A DNA stretch of 64,000 nt from Macellibacteroides fermentans. Its GTDB lineage: Bacteria; Bacteroidota; Bacteroidia; Bacteroidales; Tannerellaceae. The stretch covers positions 1,140,209 through 1,204,208 of the forward strand of contig NZ_JACCCY010000001.1 in NCBI RefSeq assembly GCF_013409575.1, written 5' to 3'. The translations under genes and the position numbers were made by a program. The notes under the pieces were generated by a model. It searched no databases. It was not told the DNA's origin and worked only from the letters and a program-made list of their open reading frames with translations. Shown here piece after piece: positions 44,140-53,482 of this stretch (positions are counted from its first letter, which is position 1; each line of letters starts with the position of its first letter).

Positions 44140-44454
44140 AACTTTATAAATTAATAATAGGATAATAATATTTATTTGCACATAACTTTTTACCAATATT
44201 CATCAAATCTCTGCTTTCTATGTCTTCATTCTCTCAATACCATCTCATCAACCCTCAATACAATTCAAATTAATACATAACAAAGCCCCACAAATCATAT
44301 TCATTTTATTTACACGACAAACATAAATAAATTATTTTAATATATTCTCTTAAAATTAGAAAAGTTTACATTTTTAACACTTAGACTTAATAATACCGAA
44401 TTGATGACTATAAAAAATAAAACATTAATTAAAATGGAGGTTTAATTGAATATA
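44140..44454 (-). promoter_or_regulatory. Upstream region of the SusC gene
   Basis: About 300 AT-rich bases without a gene. On the minus strand TATGTTTG (44318-44325) matches the -7 box TAnnTTTG, which would give a leader of about 170 bases. No clear -33 box is present. Long leaders are common for susC-like genes. Confidence 0.35.
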
Positions 44455-44488
44455 AGACAAAAAAGGAGCCATTTGATAATGACTCCTT
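44455..44488 (-). terminator. Terminator after the NanM-like gene
   Basis: On the minus strand AAGGAGTCATT pairs with AATGGCTCCTT (one wobble, loop 4), followed by TTTTTTG. It separates the sialidase-esterase-mutarotase transcript from susC. Confidence 0.8.
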
Positions 44489-44507
44489 CTAAAATTTCTT
44501 GTAAAAT

Positions 44508-45722
44508 CTACAAAATTCGTATCAGGCCCACATCTGGCGTTCTTATTCCAGGTTTAATTTCACCCCCAATAATAATAAAACATTTATTTAACAATAAAAG
44601 GGATGCTCCAGCTCTGGCTGTAAACTCATTATCATCAAGGAAAGTCCATTTTCTTGTAAACGTATTATATATAAATATCTCTTTATTGAATTTATACCAA
44701 GCACTCGGATGCTTTAAATAGGAATCTTTCTCCCTGGTAAGTCTACTAAATAAACTCGTTTTACCATTTTTTTCTGCCAATTTCAGGTTTCGGTTCATAC
44801 TTATGGCAGATAAAAATCGGTCATAATTTACACCGCCAGTAAAGTAAATCAAACTATCTCCATTAGAAACAGCACATCCTCCTGTAAATGTCCGCAATTC
44901 ACCTCCCTTCATAACAGGAACAGCCGACTCTAGTTTCCATTCGTTATTCACACTACTGAATGACAATAAATTTGTCGGAATAAAAGGTTTGCTATTATAA
45001 ACTTCAGGCTGGAATCCCCCGGATAGATAAATCTGTGTTCCTTCATCAGAATGCTGAGAAACTAAAACAGGCTGCAACCTGGCACATCCGGGAAAATCGG
45101 GCAAGATCTCCCATCCTTTAGTCAGCTGATTCAGATTCAGACGGAGAAATGAATTAGCCGGCATGCCATTTTTATTTCCTCCGGCAACATAGATATAGTT
45201 AGCACTTGATGTTGCTGCCAAATTATCCATTCTAAATGGTAATTCCGGAAGTTTTATTATATCAACTTGAGAGGCTACGGCATTCCACGACAATAAATAA
45301 GCTGACGAAAATGATTGTTTATCATTGTTCCCTCCAATACAGACAAGGCCTTCCGATACAGAGACCGACGCTCCATAAGCAACGGGATGGGGTAAAGTTC
45401 CTACCTTTTCCCATTGTACAGTCATCATGCCGGCAGTATCCAACTTCCATATTGAATCGTAATATCTCTTTACTCCTCCTTCGGATGCAGGCTTATCAGG
45501 GAAATTGCATCCTCCTGCAACTAAAATACATCCATTAGTGATTCCGGAGAAATGACCGGAAACACCTAAAGAAATTGAATCGGAACTATTTGTCCGAGGC
45601 AAGGAAGGTAAAGACTGCCAAACAGCTTTCTTTCCAGGCCATCTGACTGGGCGTGATGTTTGGCAAGCGATAAGAAAAATACCCGCAAAACAATAAAATG
45701 CTATTCTAATATAGTTATACAC
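44508..45722 (-). CDS. nanM: N-acetylneuraminate epimerase/mutarotase (kelch propeller), lipoprotein
   Basis: This 404-residue protein begins with a lipoprotein signal (FAGIFLIACQTSR, Cys20). It forms a kelch-like six-bladed propeller with repeated GG and W motifs: ILVAGGCNFPDKP, GLVCIGGNND, YIYVAGGNKNG, IYLSGGFQPE, LIYFTGGVNYD and CFIIIGGE. This is the cyclically permuted mutarotase family, with N-acetylneuraminate epimerase NanM as the known member. It speeds conversion of alpha- to beta-Neu5Ac released by sialidases. It is last in a minus-strand series after the sialidase and esterase, 28 bases after the esterase gene. Confidence 0.88.
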   Translation of the reverse strand: MYNYIRIAFYCFAGIFLIACQTSRPVRWPGKKAVWQSLPSLPRTNSSDSISLGVSGHFSGITNGCILVAGGCNFPDKPASEGGVKRYYDSIWKLDTAGMMTVQWEKVGTLPHPVAYGASVSVSEGLVCIGGNNDKQSFSSAYLLSWNAVASQVDIIKLPELPFRMDNLAATSSANYIYVAGGNKNGMPANSFLRLNLNQLTKGWEILPDFPGCARLQPVLVSQHSDEGTQIYLSGGFQPEVYNSKPFIPTNLLSFSSVNNEWKLESAVPVMKGGELRTFTGGCAVSNGDSLIYFTGGVNYDRFLSAISMNRNLKLAEKNGKTSLFSRLTREKDSYLKHPSAWYKFNKEIFIYNTFTRKWTFLDDNEFTARAGASLLLLNKCFIIIGGEIKPGIRTPDVGLIRIL

Positions 45723-45750
45723 AGTTCAATATTTTAAAGGATGAACGAGA

Positions 45751-47814
45751 CTAATTATCAGACGAAGTAAAAGTGGAAGCAGGTAATAGTGCCCTATTTA
45801 CCAAATTGCCGTTTGTATAAGGCGCCCATCCATAACGAACAAAACGAGGATGCTTCACTTTATCATTCCATACCTTTATTTTATCTCCTTCCACAATTGC
45901 TTTAGCAGGGAAATAAAGACCATCAAATTCAGCAATTTCAAAAGAACGTAAATCCTTATCATCCGAGGCACGCAGTCCGTTTGCATAATCAAAGGAAATT
46001 AAAGCATAGCCATTTTTAAATTCGGATTCTTTGTATTGAGGTCCAGACGGCACTATATCTTTTCCATACGTTTTATTCAAGGCCAGACGAGCCAATCGTT
46101 CACCAACCTCTTGCTTCCTTTTGGGATGAACATCTAATGAATCGCCTAAGTCACTGCTGACTACCATAGCACTGCCTGGAATAATTTTTTCCAACCGACG
46201 CTGACTATCCCTGAAATGAGGCCAACTAGGGCGATTTAATCCCGACAACTGTACATAATAGAAAGGGAATTCTTTATTCCAGTTTTTCCTCCAACTATCA
46301 ACCAACAAAGGAAATAGAATTTCATGAATCTCTTTATTGTGGGCATTTGACTCTCCCTGATACCAGATTACACCTTTAACAGGATAAGAAGCCAATGGAA
46401 TAATTCCGGATTCGAAAAGGTAACACGGTTCATAAGGATGACGCTGCTGTGAATTGTCCGATTTTTTGATATTCAATGAAGCTCTTTCCCTAACCCAATC
46501 CTGAATCCGGTCATTTTTAGTCCAGTTGTTTAATATTCCGGGGTAATTAAACTCCAGTGTTCTTCTATCAATCCAAGATTCGCATGGAGAACCACCCACC
46601 GCATTTAAGATTAAACCAACCGGCACGTTTAAACTATCGGAAAGCATCTGTCCGAAAGCGTAGGCAATTGCCGAAAACCGACTAACATTCTTATCATTAC
46701 ACTTTTCCCATCGGGCATCTTTAAAATATTGCAGACTGTTTAACGAATCCAGTACGGAACCATCCCACTCTACAGCATTGGTCATCCAACGAGGTTTCAT
46801 GTCAAATAATCTTACGTTAGAATTATCGCCAGCTTTCTTAAGCAAAGCCGCTTTCTCAGCAGCTTCAGCAACCATAAAAGCCATATTGGATTGTCCCGAA
46901 CACAGCCACACTTCGCCCGCAAGCACATCTTTATAAACATATCTTTTATTTGCACCGGAAACAGACAACTCGTAAGGACCACCAGCCTTCAACGGATCAA
47001 GCACCACACTCCACTTACCGTTGGATGAAGTCACAGTCCGTTTCTTCTGTCCGCCCACAGAAACTGTAATTTGGTCACCGGCATTGGATGTACCTGTTAT
47101 CCGCAGCGGTTCATTACACTGCAGTACCATACCATCCGTAAAAAGAGAAGACATTTTTAATCCGCCAAAATTTCCGGTTAGGGAGCTATAGACTGTCCGG
47201 GCGATTATTGAAGCCCCCTCAACAGTAGGATGCAAGGCATCCGGCAACAAATCCGGACGAGCATACAATCCCTCCTGCAAATCGATAATAGAGACTCCGG
47301 CAACACCTGCAATTTCTTCAATTTGATGTTGAATCTGCCAATACCAATCGCGTGTACCAGATTCAAAACGTGGATGCTTAGCAGTAATAGGAGTCAGTCT
47401 GCAAATCCAGATTTTACAAGCAGGATTTACTTTACGAAAAGCATCGATCAACTGAAGGTAATCATTCACAAACTCATCTTTGTAGTTGGGCCAATTACGA
47501 GGGTCCGTATCATTCAATCCAAGATGAATTACGACCAAATCTGCAGCAAAAGCTTTTGCATCTTCAAACTCTTTCTGCAATATATAAGGCCGGTGTCCTT
47601 TAGAAAGCAGCGTAGCTCCACTCTTCCCGAAATTTCCTACTTCATACCCTTCACCTAGTAATTTCTGTAATTGCGCAGGATAAGCGTCTTCTGCCGGATT
47701 AGCAAGACCGTATCCAAACGTAACACTATTACCTACACATGCAACCTTAATCTTTTGTGCCTCAACCAATGAAGCACAACAAATAAGCAACAAAAACAAG
47801 TAAATCCGTTTCAT
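45751..47814 (-). CDS. Two-domain sialate O-acetylesterase (SGNH + SASA)
   Basis: This 687-residue secreted protein (signal MKRIYLFLLLICCASLVEA) has two esterase domains. The N-terminal SGNH/GDSL domain shows VACVGNSVTFG (Ser30), HLGLND (Asn101) and PDALHP (Asp192, His195). The C-terminal SASA domain starts near residue 215 with LFTDGMVLQ and has LCSGQSNM (Ser309) and VIWYQGESN. Such enzymes remove O-acetyl groups from sialic acids, so the sialidase and lyase can act. The double-domain layout is known for Tannerella and Bacteroides NanS/EstA-type esterases. It follows the sialidase gene by 163 bases. Confidence 0.88.
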   Translation of the reverse strand: MKRIYLFLLLICCASLVEAQKIKVACVGNSVTFGYGLANPAEDAYPAQLQKLLGEGYEVGNFGKSGATLLSKGHRPYILQKEFEDAKAFAADLVVIHLGLNDTDPRNWPNYKDEFVNDYLQLIDAFRKVNPACKIWICRLTPITAKHPRFESGTRDWYWQIQHQIEEIAGVAGVSIIDLQEGLYARPDLLPDALHPTVEGASIIARTVYSSLTGNFGGLKMSSLFTDGMVLQCNEPLRITGTSNAGDQITVSVGGQKKRTVTSSNGKWSVVLDPLKAGGPYELSVSGANKRYVYKDVLAGEVWLCSGQSNMAFMVAEAAEKAALLKKAGDNSNVRLFDMKPRWMTNAVEWDGSVLDSLNSLQYFKDARWEKCNDKNVSRFSAIAYAFGQMLSDSLNVPVGLILNAVGGSPCESWIDRRTLEFNYPGILNNWTKNDRIQDWVRERASLNIKKSDNSQQRHPYEPCYLFESGIIPLASYPVKGVIWYQGESNAHNKEIHEILFPLLVDSWRKNWNKEFPFYYVQLSGLNRPSWPHFRDSQRRLEKIIPGSAMVVSSDLGDSLDVHPKRKQEVGERLARLALNKTYGKDIVPSGPQYKESEFKNGYALISFDYANGLRASDDKDLRSFEIAEFDGLYFPAKAIVEGDKIKVWNDKVKHPRFVRYGWAPYTNGNLVNRALLPASTFTSSDN

Positions 47815-47977
47815 CCCTATCTAATTTATATGCTGTATACATGCCAGTTTCAAATGGTACAATCAATAATTTATACAATAAGAAAACAAGTACCAACTTA
47901 GAAACGGAACAAAAATATACATCTAAAAACAAAGAAGACGAATGCAATTTACGGCGCATTCGTCTCCCAAACTACAT

Positions 47978-49600
47978 TTATTTTACAATATCTTTTAGCT
48001 TTACCGCCTGAAAAACCATATGAGCAGTACTTCCTTCATAAAGGATTCCTACTGTTTCTTTGTCAATCATAGTCAGACAAGAATATCCCCAACCGTGACC
48101 CTCATCCAACAACACATCATACTCATTAGGGAAGGTAAGTCCACCATCAAGACTAGCCTTTATCGTTATACTATGACGACCCTTAGTTGTATTAGGATTA
48201 GAGAAAAGCAGTATCCCTTTGTTTAACACATTATCCTTAGCTTCTACTTTTATTAAGCTCGCCATACAAACAGACTCTTGTAGTACACTTCTGTTTGAAG
48301 GATGCTCCGTCCAGGTCTTACCCAAATCTTTTGTTACAGAAACAGCACGGCTGCCACCTCTGTTATCACGCATATTCAACATCAACACACCCGGTTCAAC
48401 CTCTGCAACCTGTGCTTCCGTTGTGTTTGTCCTCGCAAAGTTATGCATCTTCCAGGTTTTACCATGGTCTTTACTATACATGATTCCAGCATTAGGCACA
48501 CGGGTTGAATCAATAAACTGTGTAGCAAACACCAGCGTGCCATCCTGCATTGTTATACCGCTACCGGGACCTTGTAAAAGGAACTTCCACGATGGATCCT
48601 TAACCTGCGATGTTATATTGATGGGTTTCGACCAGGTCTTGCCATCATCATCACTTTTGGCTAAGACTAGCTGAGCCGTATGATTTTTATCCATACCATC
48701 CTGCGAGTTAAACCATGCGCGGCCATTTCCCATACCATGCGTCCAGGCTGCAACAATCCAGATAGTACCTGTCTTCTTATCAACTAAAATTGCCGGATCA
48801 CCCACACCATTCTGGGCAGAAGGCAGTCCGCCCTCTTCACCAAAAGTCATAGCTACCCGCATAGGCTCCCAGGTCTGACCACCATCTGTACTACGACTTA
48901 ATCCGATATCCACACGCTCTTGTAAATCAGCACTGTTATTGTAACGGACGTCGTACACACCCAACAACGAACCTTTATTAGATGTTACCAACCCCGGTAT
49001 CCGGTATGCAGCAACTCCATCATCACCGGCATGTCTTACTCCAATACCCATCCGATGCACAACAGATCCCTGATCAATGGTAAGAATAGAAGATTTACCA
49101 TCCATATGAACGCCGGTCACCTCTGCTGTAATTTTTGAAACCAATGACGCTGTAGGTTTCATTTCCAAACTTACCCAGAAATAATTGATTCCCGGAAACA
49201 AAACCTGATCACATGTAAGTGTTACGGTTTGAGCTGGAGACTTTTTTTCACTTTTCAAAACGGAGTAAGACCGGTTAGCTTCGCGAGTTTTACCGACCTC
49301 TTCTCTGGAGATATAGGCAACCGGAGCATAATTAAGCTGACCATCTCGCTGTACAGCCTCTGTACCAGAATAATACAACTTAACCGATTGAATTTCCGAA
49401 AGTTTAACATCGTTGCCAAACCGAAGCGTAACATGGTTCAACACCTTGCTCTGCTTAGAGTCGACACGCAGGTTAAACAACACATTATCTTTCCGATCAA
49501 TCAAAATGGGGATCTGTGTTTCCCGAATTCTAACAGTGTCATTACCAAATACAGAAATGGCAACAAAAAGAAAGCAAAAATAAAAACAGATTTTTCTCAT
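47978..49600 (-). CDS. nanH: Exo-alpha-sialidase (GH33 type)
   Basis: This 540-residue secreted protein (signal MRKICFYFCFLFVAISVFG) has an N-terminal beta-sandwich of about 170 residues, then the sialidase propeller. The arginine motif YRIPG is at 199-203. Several Asp-boxes are seen: STDGGQTW (237-244), SDDDGKTW, SKDHGKTW, TKDLGKTW, and a weaker SLDGGLTF. It releases terminal sialic acid from host glycans in the periplasm or at the surface. The gene leads the esterase and NanM genes and sits between them and the lyase/epimerase pair. The N-terminal domain is of the Bacteroides NanH type with likely binding function. Confidence 0.93.
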   Translation of the reverse strand: MRKICFYFCFLFVAISVFGNDTVRIRETQIPILIDRKDNVLFNLRVDSKQSKVLNHVTLRFGNDVKLSEIQSVKLYYSGTEAVQRDGQLNYAPVAYISREEVGKTREANRSYSVLKSEKKSPAQTVTLTCDQVLFPGINYFWVSLEMKPTASLVSKITAEVTGVHMDGKSSILTIDQGSVVHRMGIGVRHAGDDGVAAYRIPGLVTSNKGSLLGVYDVRYNNSADLQERVDIGLSRSTDGGQTWEPMRVAMTFGEEGGLPSAQNGVGDPAILVDKKTGTIWIVAAWTHGMGNGRAWFNSQDGMDKNHTAQLVLAKSDDDGKTWSKPINITSQVKDPSWKFLLQGPGSGITMQDGTLVFATQFIDSTRVPNAGIMYSKDHGKTWKMHNFARTNTTEAQVAEVEPGVLMLNMRDNRGGSRAVSVTKDLGKTWTEHPSNRSVLQESVCMASLIKVEAKDNVLNKGILLFSNPNTTKGRHSITIKASLDGGLTFPNEYDVLLDEGHGWGYSCLTMIDKETVGILYEGSTAHMVFQAVKLKDIVK

Positions 49601-49756
49601 GAGATTATCAGTAATAAATTAATAAAAATACCATTGCCGCAACTTACATTGCAACCAAAACTTAGACTTTAGTGCATTGATGCAACTATATTACAACCAA
49701 TGCGGGCGTTACGATAAGGGAGAAATATTAAAATCGCAATCAAACCATATATATAA

Positions 49757-49790
49757 CAAAAAACCCATGGCAATTAAAAAATCGCCATGG
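49757..49790 (-). terminator. Terminator after the AGE-family epimerase gene
   Basis: On the minus strand CCATGGC and GCCATGG (arms 49784-49790 and 49765-49771) form a stem, and a run of T follows. It lies a few bases after the epimerase stop and separates it from the sialidase gene. Confidence 0.75.
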
Positions 49791-49796
49791 TATTTT

Positions 49797-50981
49797 TTAT
49801 TTAGAAATAATCTCTTTGCAAAGGTCGTACGACTTGATCATCATACGCGGTATATGGAATGGCCCTTTAAAAAGATTTCCTTTTGCAGGCTGAGCCACAC
49901 TTCCATCACGACGAAGATACCCGTACCACTCTCCATACTCCTTATCGGGGAAATGAGCATACGTATAGTCGCTTATCTGCTTATGCATCTCAATATACTT
50001 CGGTTCGCCAGTTGCTTCATATGCATATAAAGCCGCAATGATTGCTTCGGTCTGAGGCCACCAGAATTTCATATCCTGCGAATAATCCTGTGGAGGCAGA
50101 TTCAAACAATCTCTGAAGTTTATTATACCGCCATACTCCTTGTCCCAGCCCCATTCCCAGGACCAATCCAGAATAGTCAGACCCAAATCTACCAGTTCCT
50201 TATCCCAGTTTCTATACTTGGCTTCTTCCAAAATGAACCAGGCAGTCTCTATACAGTGACCAGGATTAATAGTCCGGCCCATATTTGTATTGATAAACTC
50301 GCCATTGGGGCCTACCGTTTCCAGTAAAGCTTTAAATTCAGGATGTATAAAATATTTGCGAATCTGATTAATTGACCACTCTATTTGCTCATCCAGAATA
50401 GGATCGCTTATTACCTGCCTGATACGTGAAGCCGTATTAATCAGAATCATAGTTAGAGAATGCCCCTGCATCTTCACACTATCACAATACTTTGAAGGAA
50501 GCAATCCCGGTGTTTCTGTTAGATGCTTTATCTGCTTAAATATCTTCAAGGCTTTTTCTGCATAGGTTTTATCACCTGTTGCCTGTGCATATTCTGCCAT
50601 GGCGATAGCAGCAAACGATTCTGAAAACACATACCTGCGTTTACGGATGGGCTCTCCATTGTCTGTTACTTCAAAAAACATATGACCATCTGTATCGATA
50701 CAGTATTTTTCAATAAAATCGAGTGTGCTTTTTGCCGCTTCAAGCCATTCGGGATTTTTCTCAATCGTATTATATGCAAACGAACATACAAAGGCGAATC
50801 GTCCTTGAAACCAAACAGATTTTGTTGTATCCATCAGGCTGCCGTCGCGGTTAACGCAGGTGTATACACCTCCGTGTTTCCGGTCCCAGCCAAACTGCAT
50901 CCAAAAAGGCATTATATTTGTCAGCAGATCTTCCTTATATGAAGAAGACCACTGATTAAGATATTCTTTAACGTTATCCAT
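49797..50981 (-). CDS. nanE: AGE family epimerase (N-acylglucosamine 2-epimerase, NanE role)
   Basis: This 394-residue protein belongs to the N-acylglucosamine 2-epimerase (AGE) superfamily with an alpha6/alpha6 barrel. Visible family features are FWMQFGWDRKHGGVYT near the N-terminus, KSVWFQGRFAFVCSFAYN, KRRYVFSESFAAIAMAEYA, NPGHCIETAWF and KFWWPQTEAIIAAL. In Bacteroides the AGE-type NanE epimerises N-acetylmannosamine, made by the sialate lyase, to N-acetylglucosamine. The lyase gene is 74 bases upstream on the same strand. The role in sialic-acid use is therefore well supported. Other AGE members act on free sugars, so substrate is inferred. Confidence 0.88.
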   Translation of the reverse strand: MDNVKEYLNQWSSSYKEDLLTNIMPFWMQFGWDRKHGGVYTCVNRDGSLMDTTKSVWFQGRFAFVCSFAYNTIEKNPEWLEAAKSTLDFIEKYCIDTDGHMFFEVTDNGEPIRKRRYVFSESFAAIAMAEYAQATGDKTYAEKALKIFKQIKHLTETPGLLPSKYCDSVKMQGHSLTMILINTASRIRQVISDPILDEQIEWSINQIRKYFIHPEFKALLETVGPNGEFINTNMGRTINPGHCIETAWFILEEAKYRNWDKELVDLGLTILDWSWEWGWDKEYGGIINFRDCLNLPPQDYSQDMKFWWPQTEAIIAALYAYEATGEPKYIEMHKQISDYTYAHFPDKEYGEWYGYLRRDGSVAQPAKGNLFKGPFHIPRMMIKSYDLCKEIISK

Positions 50982-51055
50982 AATTACTAGGCTTAACTTG
51001 ATGTTTTTTTAATAGATTATTTTGCGGCGTTAGATTATATCAAGTCTGAATAATA

Positions 51056-51973
51056 TCAGAATTTATTACATCTTTCAAAGAAGTTTATCGCTTCCAATTC
51101 TGATTTCATAGCTGCCTCTTCAGCATCGGTCATATTCTGGAACGGAGTTCTGTTTTTGCCAAGATCAAGACCGATAAGCTTCATAATTCTTTTACCTCCA
51201 ACAATATTACCCCTATAATTACATATAACATTGATAACATCCTGTGAGAAGTTCTGACATTCGCGAGCGCGCTCCAAATCTCCTTTTTCCCAAGCATCGA
51301 TAATTTCGACCAATACACGTCCGTTGTAATTCGTAGTACCGCCAATACCACCCTGAGCTCCACCCATGGCTAATGCTGGCAGAATAGTTTCATCCTGACC
51401 GTGCAACATATCGAACTTACCATTATTATATAAGCGGCATTGATTGTATTCATAAATACTCTCAAAAGTATATTTAATACCTGCAAAATTAGGAATACGA
51501 CCATCTACTGCCTTCAAAAAAGGAAGCATTGGCAAAAAGACGCCACTAAGAGCGGGGATATGATAAAAATAAAAAGGTAATGCAGGAGCTCCACAGGCAA
51601 TCTCTTCACAATATTTCACCAACTCCTCTACTCTTCCGGCTTTAGGGAAAGGAGAAGCCATAGCTCCGATACCCCAAGCTCCGATTTCCTGCGCATGAGC
51701 GGCCAATTTATTGCTCATTTTAACACATGTGCTTCCTACATGTACAATCACCTTAAAATCTTTTGGAGAAACTTCCATCCATCTTTCGGCCAGTTTAATG
51801 CGCTCATCTTCTGTGAGCATATAACCTTCACCCGACGACCCATTAATAAAAACACCTTTTAAACCATTGTTTGCCAACAATTTTGCATACGCTTCAATAG
51901 GTTCATAGTTTACCTCTCCATTTTCATAAAACGGAGTAAATGGAGCATTAATCAGACCTTTTATTTTTTCCAT
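51056..51973 (-). CDS. nanA: N-acetylneuraminate lyase
   Basis: This 305-residue TIM-barrel aldolase of the DHDPS/NAL family has GSSGEG (45-50), the YHIP motif (Tyr137) and the Schiff-base lysine Lys167 in AGIKYT. The GSSGEG plus YHIP combination is typical of sialate lyases rather than DHDPS. It splits N-acetylneuraminate into pyruvate and N-acetylmannosamine in the cytoplasm. It is the first gene of a two-gene transcript with the AGE epimerase, under a clear promoter. The name nanL is also used for this gene in Bacteroides. Confidence 0.92.
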   Translation of the reverse strand: MEKIKGLINAPFTPFYENGEVNYEPIEAYAKLLANNGLKGVFINGSSGEGYMLTEDERIKLAERWMEVSPKDFKVIVHVGSTCVKMSNKLAAHAQEIGAWGIGAMASPFPKAGRVEELVKYCEEIACGAPALPFYFYHIPALSGVFLPMLPFLKAVDGRIPNFAGIKYTFESIYEYNQCRLYNNGKFDMLHGQDETILPALAMGGAQGGIGGTTNYNGRVLVEIIDAWEKGDLERARECQNFSQDVINVICNYRGNIVGGKRIMKLIGLDLGKNRTPFQNMTDAEEAAMKSELEAINFFERCNKF

Positions 51974-52041
51974 AATTTTATTTTTATGAGATTATTATCT
52001 TACTTATACAGCTAAACAAATATTCAATTTTAAATACAATG

Positions 52042-52049
52042 CAAACTTA
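52042..52049 (-). promoter_or_regulatory. Promoter of the nanA-nanE transcript
   Basis: On the minus strand TAAGTTTG (-7) is preceded by TTTG with an 18-base spacer. It gives a leader of about 60 bases before nanA. Confidence 0.65.
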
Positions 52050-52154
52050 AATAAAATATTTTAATATCAAATCTCTATTTAATGAATTTTAGACAATAAT
52101 AACATAATAAACTCGTGTACGCATCGAATTTTCCACACCTAACCTTTTCTAAAT

Positions 52155-52193
52155 AAAAAAGAGAAGCTACAAACTGTATAACTTCTCTTTTTT
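52155..52193 (-). terminator. Terminator after the ROK regulator gene
   Basis: On the minus strand AAAAAAGAGAAG pairs with CTTCTCTTTTTT over a 15-base loop, and the T-run serves as terminator. It lies about 40 bases after the ROK stop. Confidence 0.8.
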
Positions 52194-52232
52194 TTATAAT
52201 AAGGCTATTATAAAAACATACGAAAGCAATGC

Positions 52233-53438
52233 TTAAATCATTCCTAAAATTTTTCCCCTCGAAAGCAGGCAGGCTCCTAACACCCCTGCATGATCACCTA
52301 GTTTTGAAATTTTAATTTCCGTATCCTGGTTAACCAGATTCAACGAGTATTTACGCACAGCACTTTTAATCGGCAGGCGGATATACTCATCTGTAAGTGA
52401 AATACCTCCGCCAAGAATAACCAATTCCGGATTGAAAATATTCATTAATCCGGCGATTGCTTTTCCAAGATTAGTCCCGATATGTTCCAGAATTTCGATA
52501 GACAACACATCCTCTTTTTGAATCGCATCGATTAAATCATTTAGCGTTATTTCTGCTCCGCTATTTATTTTATCGGCTAAAATGGTACTGCTACCCTCTT
52601 TATATCGTTCAATCAACATTCTATGAAGCGCAGATCCTGATGCTTCGGTTTCAAGACATCCTTTTTTGCCGCAATGACAAATTATTTCATTGTCGTACAA
52701 ACAGAAATGGCCAAATTCTCCTGAAAATCCGGATTTTCCGTAATATAGTTTACCATCCAGAATAATACCTACACCCAATCCCCAGCTAATATTTACAAAA
52801 ATCAAATTTTTCTCTCCCTTTACGGCACCTTTCATATACTCGCCATATGCCATTGCACGGGTATCATTCTCGATGTAGACCTTAAGTTTAAGGCGCTCTT
52901 CAATTATTAAGGAAAGAGGCTTTTCTTCAAAATAGAAGAAACTATAGCTATAACCGGATATAGGGTTTACACGTCCTGTAATATTAATACCTACAGATAG
53001 AATCTTATCACGTGAAACCTTCAGCGAACCAATAAATTCGTCGATGATAATACATAGATTCTCCAAGGCTGCCGGAGTGTTCTCCAAAGTAAAAGGCACC
53101 TCATCTTCCAGCGAGATAAATTTTCCTTTGAAATCTACCGCAGCAATATTGATCGAGTCTCTGCGCACATCCACTCCGATAAAATAACCAGATTCCGGAT
53201 TAAGTCCATATATGTTTGGTTTACGGCCTCCACTGGTTTCCTGTTTACCAAAATCAAGTATATACCCCTCTTCCAGCAACTCACCAACCAGTTTAGTTAC
53301 CGTAGGAATACTCAGATCCATTTCTTTGCAAAGATCGGCAATGGTTGCATCACCATTTGCAATATAATAATGTATAATCTTCTTCTTAAGAGCGGCTGTA
53401 CGATTGCCTTCCACGGCAATCAAAAAATCTGTACTCAT
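52233..53438 (-). CDS. ROK family transcriptional regulator
   Basis: This 401-residue protein combines an N-terminal winged helix-turn-helix (DATIADLCKEMDLSIPTVTKLVGEL, then GGRKPNIYGL) with a ROK sugar-kinase-like domain. The latter starts at GYFIGVDVRRDSINIAAVDF and includes the zinc motif GEFGHFCLYD...CHCGKKGCLE. This layout is that of NagC/Mlc/XylR-type repressors that sense a sugar, and not that of free sugar kinases. It stands beside the nanA-nanE transcript on the same strand, so control of sialate or GlcNAc genes is likely. ManNAc, GlcNAc or their phosphates are candidate inducers. Confidence 0.87.
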   Translation of the reverse strand: MSTDFLIAVEGNRTAALKKKIIHYYIANGDATIADLCKEMDLSIPTVTKLVGELLEEGYILDFGKQETSGGRKPNIYGLNPESGYFIGVDVRRDSINIAAVDFKGKFISLEDEVPFTLENTPAALENLCIIIDEFIGSLKVSRDKILSVGINITGRVNPISGYSYSFFYFEEKPLSLIIEERLKLKVYIENDTRAMAYGEYMKGAVKGEKNLIFVNISWGLGVGIILDGKLYYGKSGFSGEFGHFCLYDNEIICHCGKKGCLETEASGSALHRMLIERYKEGSSTILADKINSGAEITLNDLIDAIQKEDVLSIEILEHIGTNLGKAIAGLMNIFNPELVILGGGISLTDEYIRLPIKSAVRKYSLNLVNQDTEIKISKLGDHAGVLGACLLSRGKILGMI

Positions 53439-53482
53439 ATTTATTTTTTACATTTACAATAGGTTAATAGAATATTGAATAT

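Noticed and set aside
49677..50030. 117-residue plus-strand frame
   Set aside because: It overlaps the nanE terminator and runs antisense into the AGE epimerase gene, with no family resemblance.
52233..53438. ROK protein as a sugar kinase (NanK/RokA)
   Set aside because: The N-terminal winged helix-turn-helix and the length of 401 residues fit the regulator branch instead.
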